DNA of 64,000 bases from positions 310,001 through 374,000 of the forward strand of contig NZ_JBDOIO010000005.1 of the NCBI RefSeq assembly GCF_039831995.1, read 5' to 3'. Positions 36,203 through 45,059 of the stretch are shown piece by piece. A program made the position numbers and the translations under genes. Within the stretch, counting starts at the first letter, position 1; each line of letters opens with the position of its first letter. The notes beneath the pieces were generated by a model. That model was given only the letters and a program-made list of their open reading frames with translations. It made no database searches and was not told the origin of the DNA. The stretch comes from Paenibacillus pabuli. GTDB taxonomy: Bacteria; Bacillota; Bacilli; Paenibacillales; Paenibacillaceae.

Positions 36203-39200
36203 TTACTTCAGCCTTCTGCGGATGTCATTCAGCTTCGACGACATCGTTCTGTAGAACTGATAGATGTCTTCACCGTTCGCCAGCTCCACGCGTTCGTACT
36301 CGAGACGGTCGCGCGATTCCATGAACAGGGCAGCCAGATCATCCAGTTTGGCCAGCAGTGGAGCGATGTCCTCTGAAGCCGTTAGTTCGTTATCCCGGCG
36401 GGAAGCTTTGCGCAGCAGTGTACTGCGATCTTTCTCGGACAGGCCGCGGAAGTTGCCGAACACTTCATACTCGGCAAAGTTGCGGCTCTTCATCAGGTTC
36501 GCGAACGGTTCCCAGGCATCTTCTTCCGGATCGCGGTCGTAGACGTAGAGTGCGCCTTTTTTGACAATGGTATCTGTATACAGAGCTTCGATGAAGCGAT
36601 CATACCACTGTTCCTCATCCTGATACTGTGCCAGAATGCCTTCCAGTTCAGCCACTTTGGCCGAGATGGCATTCATCTTCGCGAGTTCTTCACGTACCCG
36701 TGCGATAAGCTGCGGGGAACGTACCAGGTTTTCTTTGGCCATATCTTCATTAATACTGCCGAAAATATCCTTAACCCCTACACGCGGCAGCCCTTCGGAT
36801 TGCAGACGTTTCAGTTCCGTAACTGCGCGTTTTACCTCACCCAGATTCGGAGTCGTCGACGTCAGACGCATGTCATAAGCATTCAGCTTCGCGGCAAGGT
36901 CAAACGGTTCCGTTGTAACGACGGCATAACGATTGCTCGTATTTTCGTCGATCGTTTTGGCTGTAATGATGTTGTATCCAATCGCTTGCTCGAATTCGGT
37001 ACGTACGCGGGCGTTATACTGCTTCACCCGGGCATTCTCGTATACATCGCCCCAGGACTTTTCCGGAATCGGAGATGGCAGATAGGTCCAGTTGTTTTTC
37101 TCCGTCTGTACCAGATGGCGGCCGATGCCTTCCTTGTCCAAAATGGTGCGTTCATAACTTTCCTCATAGACTTTAAGCGGCGTATACACAAACAGCGGCA
37201 CCCCGTTGCGCGTGTTCAGCCAGAAAATCCGGTTGCGGACTTCGCTTTCCTTGACGGTAAAGTGGGATTTGCCCACCGCATTGTTCTGATAGTTGCGAAT
37301 CCCTTTGAGAATGCCTGGTGCCTGTGTCGGCACAGAGACGAATCCCCATGATGGGAAATGCAGACTGCCTGTGCTGTTGCTCAGGTTGAACACCGGAACG
37401 GCCTCATCATCCAGCTTGCCTGCGATGTGACGCTCTACGAATTTCTCGACGGACTCGTCCTGCCCATACTTAATCACCAGGAAATCTTCCATGGAGCGGG
37501 TAATGAGGTCCCCGAACTTCTCGGTGAGGAAGTCTGAAATGGAGCTGACCACGTCAATCTCATTCTCCTTGACCCACTGATTCGAGTTCTCGAGCAGTTC
37601 ACGGGAGAAGTCGCGGATCAGGTCATCCGTATCACGTTTGTCCAGCAGTCCATCCACCACATTGACGATATCCGGTACACTAACAACGTTCCAATAGTAG
37701 GTTTTGTTGCCTTTGTGATCGGACTGCTCCTCACCACGCGTCAGAATATCCCCATTTTTGGAGAAGATCGAGCTGAGTGCATTCAGCGTTTCCGTAAACA
37801 CATTGTAGATGCGGCTGTTCTCCTGGTTCAGCAGTTCATACAGATCCTCATAGAACTCGATCATCTGATCGTTGCGTTCCACGTCGGCGTGCAGCCAGTA
37901 TTCATGAATTTTAGCTTCAATATAAGCATTCTTTTTCTTCTCTTTGGAGACAAAGGCACTCTTCGCGTCGCCCAGCTTCTCCTCGGACTGCTCCTGCGCA
38001 GCCTCAATGTCACGTGGAATCCGGAATGCATTCTCTCGCAGGGTTTCGATATACGACTGGATCATCTTCAGTATACAGAACCCTTTTTCCGTGTAGATCA
38101 GACGGGAGACGTAGAAAGGACCCTGTTCGGGATGCAAAAACATGCGCCGGATCTGTTCGGTAAATTGACCTGCAATCTCACCCGGCAGCTGTTTCTTCGC
38201 CTTGATATATTCCTCGCGGGCACGGGCCAGGAAGTTCTGCTCCAGCTCGGTGTCCATGTTCACCACCTGTGATTTCACGACATTGCTGTATGACAGGCGT
38301 TCGCTGTTCTGATAACCCGGCAGCGGCTCTGGCACGCGGGATTCGAAGGACTTCACGACACTTTCGAGATCGATGCCCAGCTTGCGGGCGAACTTCTCCG
38401 TGTCCTCCTGGTTCGGCGCTTTGGAGAACATGGTGCTCATTTTGTCAAACATCCGGTATGCCAGATAGGTGGTCATCTCTTCAATCGGCAGTACTGCCGA
38501 GGAGGCACCAATAATGTTGTAATCATAGTTGGCCGGATAGGCCTTGTTCATCTGTGCAATATTGGTACGGATGTTGCTGATATAATCGTGAATGGCGAAT
38601 TCCTCGCCCGACTGCTTCTCCTCGCTGGCCATAAAGTTGGTGATGTTCTCGGCCGTCACGTTCATGCAGTAGTCGTAGGCGTTCTCCAGCAGCTTGCCTT
38701 CCGTATTCGTTGCCGAAATTAGGTGACACAGGTTAAACGGCGGCAGCGGTGAATTGACGTTTAGAATATTGCCGTATTTCTGCGTGAAACGCTCCCCGCG
38801 GCTGTCCACGTTCATCCAGTAATCCAGCTCTTTGAGCGCAGCATAACCGTTCTTGCGAATGTACTCGCGAGTATGTTCGCTCAAGCTTTTGTTCGATAGA
38901 TTCACGTCTGGCGTAAACAGGTACCCCAGCGTGTTGACGCGGTCGATCCCGGCAGAACCGTGATCTCGTTCAATGATACCGCGCACGATATAGGAGATAT
39001 CGAGGAAGCAGCCACTGCCCGTACCGCCGGACAAACCGGTCAGAAGGAACACCATCAGTTTTTTGTTGGTGCCTACGGATAACGTTTTAATCTTTTTGTC
39101 GATCGCCTGTACGACCTGATTGATTTTGGTGAACAGCAGCAAACGTCCAGCCTGGCGTACCCCTGCTGCTCCATTCATGCCGTCCGTGATGCTCAGTTCC

Positions 39201-39592
39201 GGTGACAGCCAGTCTGTAATATATGGCTCAAGCACACTGCGGTTCTGCAGCAGTCCGCCAATCTCGGCATTGGACAGCAGGACGAATTCGTTAATCGGAT
39301 CAAGCCCGATGCCTTTGTACTTCTTCGCACGATCCTGCTCGTTGGTTTCAAACGCGAGAAATTCCACGTTGTCCGGCTTGTCCATTTTTTTCTTGGATAC
39401 CGGATCCTGAGGCAGCTTGAAGCGGCGGTTAATCTGGTATTTGAGACGCAGCAGCGCATCAATCCCCGTTCCTCCAAGACCGATAATCAGGATTGGGTTA
39501 TCAATCGTATCGACCCTGATCTTTTCGCTGACGATCCCTCCGCCTAGCGATACATCCAGCTGCTGAATATGTTCTCTGACAATTGGTTTCAT
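36203..39592 (-). CDS. Tubulin/FtsZ-superfamily protein with very long C-terminus
   Basis: A 1129-residue cytoplasmic protein. Residues 33-43 form a first nucleotide loop (NPILIIGLGGTG) and residues 188-194 read SGGTGSG, an exact match to the tubulin-family signature [SAG]GGTG[SAT]G, followed by a C-rich strand (CFLDISYIVRG). This fits the bacterial tubulin-like family seen in large multi-gene loci. The remaining 700 residues are mostly helical and charged, with coiled-coil-like segments around 480-560, much longer than FtsZ (about 380) or TubZ. ATG 39592 follows GGGAGG by eight bases. GTP-driven polymerisation is an inference from the fold only. Confidence 0.85.
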   Translation of the reverse strand: MKPIVREHIQQLDVSLGGGIVSEKIRVDTIDNPILIIGLGGTGIDALLRLKYQINRRFKLPQDPVSKKKMDKPDNVEFLAFETNEQDRAKKYKGIGLDPINEFVLLSNAEIGGLLQNRSVLEPYITDWLSPELSITDGMNGAAGVRQAGRLLLFTKINQVVQAIDKKIKTLSVGTNKKLMVFLLTGLSGGTGSGCFLDISYIVRGIIERDHGSAGIDRVNTLGYLFTPDVNLSNKSLSEHTREYIRKNGYAALKELDYWMNVDSRGERFTQKYGNILNVNSPLPPFNLCHLISATNTEGKLLENAYDYCMNVTAENITNFMASEEKQSGEEFAIHDYISNIRTNIAQMNKAYPANYDYNIIGASSAVLPIEEMTTYLAYRMFDKMSTMFSKAPNQEDTEKFARKLGIDLESVVKSFESRVPEPLPGYQNSERLSYSNVVKSQVVNMDTELEQNFLARAREEYIKAKKQLPGEIAGQFTEQIRRMFLHPEQGPFYVSRLIYTEKGFCILKMIQSYIETLRENAFRIPRDIEAAQEQSEEKLGDAKSAFVSKEKKKNAYIEAKIHEYWLHADVERNDQMIEFYEDLYELLNQENSRIYNVFTETLNALSSIFSKNGDILTRGEEQSDHKGNKTYYWNVVSVPDIVNVVDGLLDKRDTDDLIRDFSRELLENSNQWVKENEIDVVSSISDFLTEKFGDLITRSMEDFLVIKYGQDESVEKFVERHIAGKLDDEAVPVFNLSNSTGSLHFPSWGFVSVPTQAPGILKGIRNYQNNAVGKSHFTVKESEVRNRIFWLNTRNGVPLFVYTPLKVYEESYERTILDKEGIGRHLVQTEKNNWTYLPSPIPEKSWGDVYENARVKQYNARVRTEFEQAIGYNIITAKTIDENTSNRYAVVTTEPFDLAAKLNAYDMRLTSTTPNLGEVKRAVTELKRLQSEGLPRVGVKDIFGSINEDMAKENLVRSPQLIARVREELAKMNAISAKVAELEGILAQYQDEEQWYDRFIEALYTDTIVKKGALYVYDRDPEEDAWEPFANLMKSRNFAEYEVFGNFRGLSEKDRSTLLRKASRRDNELTASEDIAPLLAKLDDLAALFMESRDRLEYERVELANGEDIYQFYRTMSSKLNDIRRRLK

Positions 39593-39647
39593 TCCATGTC
39601 CTCCCTTTTGTTCAACGCACATGCCTTGCTTAGGCATTCGAAACTTC

Positions 39648-41441
39648 TTATACCAGATACTCAATCAAAATCGTCTTATCCGCCTGTTGCAGCGGGATGC
39701 TCAGCCGGTCACCGTTCTTCAGTTCAACGCCTGAGCTTGCATCAACGGCACGTCCGGATTTCTCCAATGTACCGCCTGCGGTGTTGCGAATTATTAATCG
39801 ATCCCCGTTGCTGGGCGTAAATATATATTTCTCGGTTTCCTTCAATTCCGGATCCAGCTGTAACAGCTGGTGCAGATGGAATCTGCCCCGGAAGGATGCC
39901 AGCTTTTTGTATTGCGGATAGGACTTGTCTCCGGTGTTCTCATCCCGAATTTCGACAATGATCTGACCGACAAAGCCGCGGTTTTTGCGTTTCAGCCAGC
40001 CCATCAGGAACCATGCACCAACTGCAACCACAATCAAGGCTAGGACTCCCAAAATAACAGGTAACCACGGAAACGGCTTGTCCTGCTCACCACCTGAAGT
40101 GGTTGGCTGCGTTCCCGCGCCTGCCGTACCTCCTGCATTGATGGTGATTGGCGCACTTTCGCGGTAGAAGCTGTCTTCTTCCGCACGAATTACCAGTTCA
40201 TAGTTATGATTGTCCGGCACTTCAAAGGTACCTGCAAAACCGCTGCCCGTGTTCTCCAGCGGCTGCTCCTCACTTTTGTTCGTATCCAGATCGGTCACGA
40301 CCAATGTCGCCTTCATATCTGCATACAGATCATTATCCTGGAGTGGCTGACCTCCATTTTCCAACTTGGCCGTCAGATCCACCTTGTCGCCCTTCGTATA
40401 GGACTTGGTCTTAATTGGGTCCACAACAAGCTGCAGATCGTAGTTGAACAGCAGGTTGATATCAATGCTGTCTTTCGGAGCCCCTTTTACCCGAAGTTTC
40501 CAGTCGCCTTCCTGAGGCTTGAGCAGCTTGACCAGTGAATAACTTTTGGATGTCGAGAGCTTGGCTGCATCCGAGTTCAGATCCACGGCTTTGCCCGAAG
40601 GATCGGTCAATTCGATCTCCACCTGCTTGGATGACATAATCGAAATATTTGCTTCAAGCACGCTGTCATTCGGCACGTTCACGGTAACTTCCTGATAACT
40701 CCCGTTCCCTGTGATTGAAGGCAGTTTCACCACATTCAGCTTGGCATGATCTGCAAATATCTCACTCAATATCTGCGGCAGATCATCCGGCGTATCGGTG
40801 ATGAATGACTTGCCTCCCGTCTGACTGGCCAGATCGGCTAGCGCACCCTTATTCAGTTTACCGTTTGCGTTCAGTCCGATCGTATATACGGGAATGCCCT
40901 GACCCTGTGCTTCCTTGACCGCCTTCGCCAGATCTGCATCAGACTGCGCCTGGGTGCGACCTTTGGTTTTGTTAAAATCATTGTTGCCGTCTGCAAGCAG
41001 TACGATCATGGGTGAGTGCGAGGCATCTGCACTGTGATTCAGCACATTCACCGCTTCAGCTACCCCGACAGAGATATCAGTGTATGGCCCGCGGCCGAGC
41101 TGATCAATAAATTCTTTCAGGCTGCTCTTGTCCGCATCGGACTGAATCTCCAGCAGCGCTTTTTCCCGCTCTACCTGATCGGTATAAGCAACAATCCCTA
41201 CCTTGTCCCCCTGGACCGGCAGCATATCAATAAACATTTTCATGGCTTCATTGCTGATCTTGTCTCGGTCACTTGTATTCATCGAGTTACTTACATCGGC
41301 TACAAGCACCGCGTCGATCCCGCTCGTCTGTGCCTGAGCAGCTGCAGCTTGGGGCAGCAACGCCTTAGGCAGCAGCAGCGTTAGAAATGTCAGCAGAACC
41401 AGGGTTCCGCTGAGCCAGCGTATTTTGCGTGTCCGCAGCAT
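39648..41441 (-). CDS. Exported vWA protein with one membrane helix and cytoplasmic tail
   Basis: A 597-residue protein, first gene of the operon. A signal sequence (residues 5-35) is followed by a vWA domain whose metal site DVSNS (Asp49, Ser51, Ser53), YTDISVGV and VLLADGNND are intact. Beta-sandwich repeats follow (about 230-440), then a low-complexity GTAGAGTQPTTSGGEQ, one membrane helix (PWLPVILGVLALIVVAVGAWFL, near 465) and a cytoplasmic domain of about 110 residues with the pattern of an FHA fold (YIFTPSNGDRLIIRN, ELKNGDRLSIP). ATG 41441 follows AAGGAG by seven bases, and the frame to 41498 is rejected. It could link an outside ligand to cytoplasmic partners. Confidence 0.82.
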   Translation of the reverse strand: MLRTRKIRWLSGTLVLLTFLTLLLPKALLPQAAAAQAQTSGIDAVLVADVSNSMNTSDRDKISNEAMKMFIDMLPVQGDKVGIVAYTDQVEREKALLEIQSDADKSSLKEFIDQLGRGPYTDISVGVAEAVNVLNHSADASHSPMIVLLADGNNDFNKTKGRTQAQSDADLAKAVKEAQGQGIPVYTIGLNANGKLNKGALADLASQTGGKSFITDTPDDLPQILSEIFADHAKLNVVKLPSITGNGSYQEVTVNVPNDSVLEANISIMSSKQVEIELTDPSGKAVDLNSDAAKLSTSKSYSLVKLLKPQEGDWKLRVKGAPKDSIDINLLFNYDLQLVVDPIKTKSYTKGDKVDLTAKLENGGQPLQDNDLYADMKATLVVTDLDTNKSEEQPLENTGSGFAGTFEVPDNHNYELVIRAEEDSFYRESAPITINAGGTAGAGTQPTTSGGEQDKPFPWLPVILGVLALIVVAVGAWFLMGWLKRKNRGFVGQIIVEIRDENTGDKSYPQYKKLASFRGRFHLHQLLQLDPELKETEKYIFTPSNGDRLIIRNTAGGTLEKSGRAVDASSGVELKNGDRLSIPLQQADKTILIEYLV

Positions 41442-41484
41442 TGGGTGTACTCCTTCACGTTTGAGATTAAAATGGGAATAGTTT

Positions 41485-41490
41485 ATTATA
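41485..41490 (-). promoter_or_regulatory. Candidate -10 of the tubulin-vWA-GTPase operon
   Basis: A perfect TATAAT on the minus strand lies 44 bp before the first start codon. The -35 is poor, so an activator or an alternative sigma factor may be needed. The region 41442-41728 is the divergent promoter for both transcription units. Confidence 0.4.
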
Positions 41491-41728
41491 GGCGTCAAGC
41501 CTTAAGGAAATCTTAACAGTCTACTAATATATTCTGAAAAGCACCCCTATCTTGAGTTACAGTTTTGTAATGATTGACAAAAATCGACCCATTTGGCGCT
41601 TTTGCTGGCATTTTAATTCCAACTATGGAAATATGATATAGTTATTGCCAGCAAACTGCAATATAACGAAACCCTGTTTCGGATTTACACTATTCTGCAT
41701 AACGACTATGCCTAGAAAGGAATCGATT

Positions 41729-41872
41729 ATGGTTACATACGGATGCCTCGCCATATTGTTTCTTTTTGTCCTTATAAAAGGGATCTCGCTCTTTTTCCAG
41801 GGCCGTAAACCCGTAACACGTGAGGATTCGGACCGTACCCTATACACTATACTGAATGGTGAGCGTGATTAA
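41729..41872 (+). CDS. Small single-pass membrane peptide, 47 aa
   Basis: The 47-residue product has one membrane helix at its N-terminus (TYGCLAILFLFVLIKGISLF) and a short charged cytoplasmic tail (GRKPVTREDSDRTLYTILNG). ATG 41729 is seven bases after GAAAGGA, and the stop lies two bases before the next start, so it is a genuine translated gene and coupled to it. A longer upstream frame from 41645 lacks a ribosome site. It is divergent from the tubulin-vWA-GTPase operon and may be a regulatory or assembly peptide. Confidence 0.7.
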   Translation: MVTYGCLAILFLFVLIKGISLFFQGRKPVTREDSDRTLYTILNGERD

Positions 41873-41874
41873 GC

Positions 41875-42807
41875 ATGAGTGCCAAACAAGTGGTATCCAT
41901 CAGACCTTTTAACCGAACGACATATGCTTTTGAAAAGCTGCACGTCTGCAAGCGCTGCGGACAATATACCTGCTTGTGGGAGGAGGAGTGTACCTCCTGT
42001 GGTCGCAGCGCTCTCGTTTCTGTCCAGGAGCGTGCCGGCTCACGAGTGAAACGCCGGATTGCACGCGATCTGTTCCTTGCGGCTATCCTCGGAGCTGCCG
42101 CCACCTATTTTGGTGAAACCACGGATCAGACCATGATGGCAGCCACAGTAACCCTGCTGCTGATCGGATGGCTCATCTTCATGCATCACCGTACCTTCCC
42201 TGCCCAGCAAAACCGGCAAATGAAGCGCATGTTAAACGAAGACCGGGAAGACATCCGTCAGGGTATCAACCGAAACTGGGCACTCGTGGCCGAAGCCCGC
42301 AAAGAAGACGAGGCACTCGCTTACGAGATGCTGCGAGAGATTGGATCGCTCGTCTACAATGATCGAATACGTCTTCAACAGGTTGCCCTGCTGCAATCCT
42401 TCGTACTGCGAAGTGATATGGATCTGCAGCTCCAACCTCTGCTGCTGCACAGCTTCGAGCGGCTGCTCGCCGAATATATCGGCGAAATTGCCCGGCTTAA
42501 ACCGGAGTTGATCCGTGAAGATGCCATCCGGTATATCGCCACATACGAAGTTAATATTTTGCAGCTGCACAACGGAATTCAGATTCTGACCGCGGTAGCT
42601 GCCGCGGCTGTGCGTAAAAGCAAATATATTGAGTTATTCCCAAGTCTTATTACCCGCTACGCACGCTTTATGCCCAAAGATCGATTCATGCGTCTCTATC
42701 GTACTCTTGAGCTGTATCCTGGCAAGGCACGTGGCGGTTTGGCCGAATCCGTTGGGAGAGTATATAACGAGAAATATCGGGACAACGCTGCAGATGTTCA
42801 TGTCTAG
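41875..42807 (+). CDS. Zinc-ribbon membrane protein of unknown function
   Basis: A 310-residue protein. Residues 24-43 form a zinc ribbon (CKRCGQYTC, then CTSCGR). Two membrane helices follow (DLFLAAILGAAATYFG and MMAATVTLLLIGWLIFM, about 60-105). The remaining 200 residues are a basic, helical, cytoplasmic domain of repeat-like helices (LALEIG-type spacing is not exact). I do not recognise the C-terminal domain. It follows the small membrane peptide by two bases and shares the divergent promoter region with the tubulin-vWA-GTPase operon. The zinc-ribbon motif recalls the one in the operon's GTPase. Confidence 0.75.
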   Translation: MSAKQVVSIRPFNRTTYAFEKLHVCKRCGQYTCLWEEECTSCGRSALVSVQERAGSRVKRRIARDLFLAAILGAAATYFGETTDQTMMAATVTLLLIGWLIFMHHRTFPAQQNRQMKRMLNEDREDIRQGINRNWALVAEARKEDEALAYEMLREIGSLVYNDRIRLQQVALLQSFVLRSDMDLQLQPLLLHSFERLLAEYIGEIARLKPELIREDAIRYIATYEVNILQLHNGIQILTAVAAAAVRKSKYIELFPSLITRYARFMPKDRFMRLYRTLELYPGKARGGLAESVGRVYNEKYRDNAADVHV

Positions 42808-42945
42808 AGCTGATGCATGTGGGTTGCATACGTAAATTAGTGCAAACTCATTCCCCTTATATAGACGAACCGAGATGGATTTACCCCTGCATACCTCTCG
42901 GGACTGGCTTGTAATTGCATGATTTTAATCATATAAGCTTCGCTG

Positions 42946-42984
42946 AAAAAACACCCCATCCTTAGGTCTAGGATGAGGTGTTTT
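42946..42984. terminator. Bidirectional intrinsic terminator
   Basis: AAAACACCCCATCC pairs with GGATGAGGTGTTTT around TTAGGTCTA, with one mismatch. It ends the zinc-ribbon unit. Confidence 0.8.
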
Positions 42985-43131
42985 GATGTTTGGAAAATTT
43001 ATGTCTTGGAAATCCTTATCTGCCCACAATCTGCGACACTTATGATTTACACGGATGGATATTTCAACGATGTGCATAAAAGTTATTACGTACGACATAA
43101 GTGAAATCCGGTTGTGTATATGCATGTCAAA

Positions 43132-43163
43132 AAGGGCCGCGACGAAATTCCGTCGCGACCCTT
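43132..43163 (-). terminator. Terminator downstream of the DEAD-box helicase gene
   Basis: GC-rich arms AAGGGCCGCGACG and CGTCGCGACCCTT form a 13-bp stem with one mismatch. On the minus strand it is followed by TTTTTG. It lies 120 bp past the stop codon. Confidence 0.75.
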
Positions 43164-43167
43164 GATC

Positions 43168-43198
43168 GAGGACTCGGTACATCAGTACCCGAGTCCTC
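43168..43198. other. Second GC-rich hairpin after the helicase gene
   Basis: GAGGACTCGG and CCCGAGTCCTC close a second stem immediately before the terminator. It may stabilise the mRNA 3' end. The remaining part of 42985-43282 shows no gene. Confidence 0.5.
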
Positions 43199-43282
43199 TC
43201 GTACTCTCGCCATGCTGCTCTCCTCTGCCTGACGTTCAAACTCATCGTCCAGCGCGGCTGCACTGCCGCTGACGACAAAGAT

Positions 43283-44854
43283 TTACCGTCCGCGACGGGA
43301 ATCGCGGCGGTCACCTTTGGCCGGTCCGCGTCCTGCGGATTCCGGACGGCGATTGCCCTCGCGGCTGGAGCTACGCTTGTCCGCGCTGCGGCCAGCCCAG
43401 CCGCTGCTGCGCTCATCGCCGCTGCGACCTGCCCCGCGTCCGCCTTGACCCGCACCGCGGCTATCGCTGCGTGCCGAACCGCGACTGCTGTCGCTGCTGC
43501 GTGCGGAGCCACGACCTGCGCTGCGCTCGTCGCCACTGCGGCCGCCGCTACGACCACCGCTGCGTCCACCTTCACCACCGCGGGAGCCACGACCTCCACG
43601 TCCGCCTTCATTGCGGCCGCTACGGCCTGCGCCACGACGGGCACTGCCTGTTCCGGCAGAGCGCCCACCCGAACGTTCATCATTATCTTGACTGTTGATG
43701 GAACGTCTGGCTGCTCCGGTTGAGGCCACTGGACCATCGCTTGTCCACTGGATCCGGGTCAGCTTCTGATTGGTTCCTTCCTCAATACGCGCAAGCTCCG
43801 GTCTGTCATGTTGTGTTGCAAACGTCACAGCAAGGCCCGTCCCGCCAGCACGACCCGTACGACCAATCCGGTGGATATAGCTTTCCGCGTCATGTGGAAT
43901 GTCATAGTTAAATACATGCGTTACGCCTTCAACATCCAGTCCGCGTGCAGCCACATCGGTAGCAACGAGGATTTGCAGTTTTGCGTCACGAAACGCCTTC
44001 ATAACATTCTCACGCTTGGATTGGGAGAGGTCCCCATGAAGCTCGTCGCTTTCGTATCCTGCTTCGCGCAGATCTTCATTCAGTTTGGATGCGCGTCGCT
44101 TGGTCCGGCAGAAAATAATCGCCAGATACGGGCGATACGTATCAATCATGCCGCGAAGTGCATCAAACTTGCCACGATCCGTGCACTCCAGCACCTGCTG
44201 ACGAATCTGATTGATCGGGATAACCGATTTCGAGGATACTTTCACGTCTTCAGGATCTTTCATGTAGTTCTTCGCCAAGTTGCGAATGCCCTTCGGCATC
44301 GTTGCCGAGAACAGCATCGTCTGACGCTTGTGTGGCAGTTCACGAAGAATGGTTTCCACATCCTCCAGGAAGCCCATGTGCAGCATTTGGTCCGCTTCAT
44401 CCAGCACCAGTTTCTTCACGTTATCCAGCTTCAGCGTGCCACGGCGCAGGTGATCCAGCAGCCGTCCTGGCGTACCGATGACGATCTGAGTGCCATTCTG
44501 CAGCTTGCGCAGCTGTTTCTCCACGTCCTGTCCGCCATACACAGCAAGCACATGAAGCTTATCGTCATTCGCCGTCAGCTTCTTCGCTTCCTCTGTAATT
44601 TGCAAGGCCAGCTCACGCGTAGGGGCGATAATTAAGGCCTGCGGCGAGCGGTCCGATACGTTGATTTTCTGAATAATCGGCAGCAAAAAAGCCAGCGTTT
44701 TCCCTGTACCTGTCTGTGCCTCAGCAATAATGTCACGTCCGCCTAACAGTACGGGAATCGAGCGCTCCTGTACTGGTGTCGGCACGGCGATACCCTGATG
44801 TTTCAGGATTTCGCACCATTCTGGGCGAATGCCCAGTTGTTCAAAGTTTGCCAA
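43283..44854 (-). CDS. cshA: DEAD-box RNA helicase, CshA-like
   Basis: A 523-residue ATP-dependent RNA helicase. The Q motif (FEQLGIRPEWCEILKHQG), Walker A AQTGTGKT, PTRELALQ, DEAD box in LVLDEADQM, SAT, and the C-terminal RecA motif HRIGRTGRAG are in the normal order through residue about 375. The last 140 residues are a basic low-complexity tail of GGRSGG, SGDERS and GRGSAR repeats, likely to bind RNA. CshA proteins help the RNA degradosome and cold adaptation. The gene is monocistronic with a terminator 120 bp downstream. Confidence 0.93.
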   Translation of the reverse strand: MANFEQLGIRPEWCEILKHQGIAVPTPVQERSIPVLLGGRDIIAEAQTGTGKTLAFLLPIIQKINVSDRSPQALIIAPTRELALQITEEAKKLTANDDKLHVLAVYGGQDVEKQLRKLQNGTQIVIGTPGRLLDHLRRGTLKLDNVKKLVLDEADQMLHMGFLEDVETILRELPHKRQTMLFSATMPKGIRNLAKNYMKDPEDVKVSSKSVIPINQIRQQVLECTDRGKFDALRGMIDTYRPYLAIIFCRTKRRASKLNEDLREAGYESDELHGDLSQSKRENVMKAFRDAKLQILVATDVAARGLDVEGVTHVFNYDIPHDAESYIHRIGRTGRAGGTGLAVTFATQHDRPELARIEEGTNQKLTRIQWTSDGPVASTGAARRSINSQDNDERSGGRSAGTGSARRGAGRSGRNEGGRGGRGSRGGEGGRSGGRSGGRSGDERSAGRGSARSSDSSRGSARSDSRGAGQGGRGAGRSGDERSSGWAGRSADKRSSSREGNRRPESAGRGPAKGDRRDSRRGR

Positions 44855-44991
44855 TCGTTACACCTCTGTATGTTCATTTAGATAAGCCCATTTCCATGTA
44901 TTCTTCCCATTGAAATGGATTTTCAAAAAGCAATCAGTCCGTCTGCTCTTTTTCTCCATACCGTGTAGTTTACACGTTTGTCCAGCAAAAC

Positions 44992-45024
44992 AAAAGGGTA
45001 CCGGACATGTTCCGGCACCCTTTT
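44992..45024. terminator. Bidirectional intrinsic terminator
   Basis: AAAAGGGTACCGGA pairs with TCCGGCACCCTTTT around CATGT. It follows the SulP gene on the minus strand. Confidence 0.85.
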
Positions 45025-45059
45025 ACTGCATTTTATGTCCAAGAGGTTATTTATTCCAA

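Noticed and set aside
43445..43723. Plus-strand Ala/Thr-rich frame opposite the helicase tail
   Set aside because: Antisense to the RGG/RS repeats, with no start signal; produced by repeat codons.
42925..43737. 270-codon minus-strand frame rich in Ala and Val
   Set aside because: It is an alternative frame of the repetitive helicase tail; composition comes from the GC-rich repeats.
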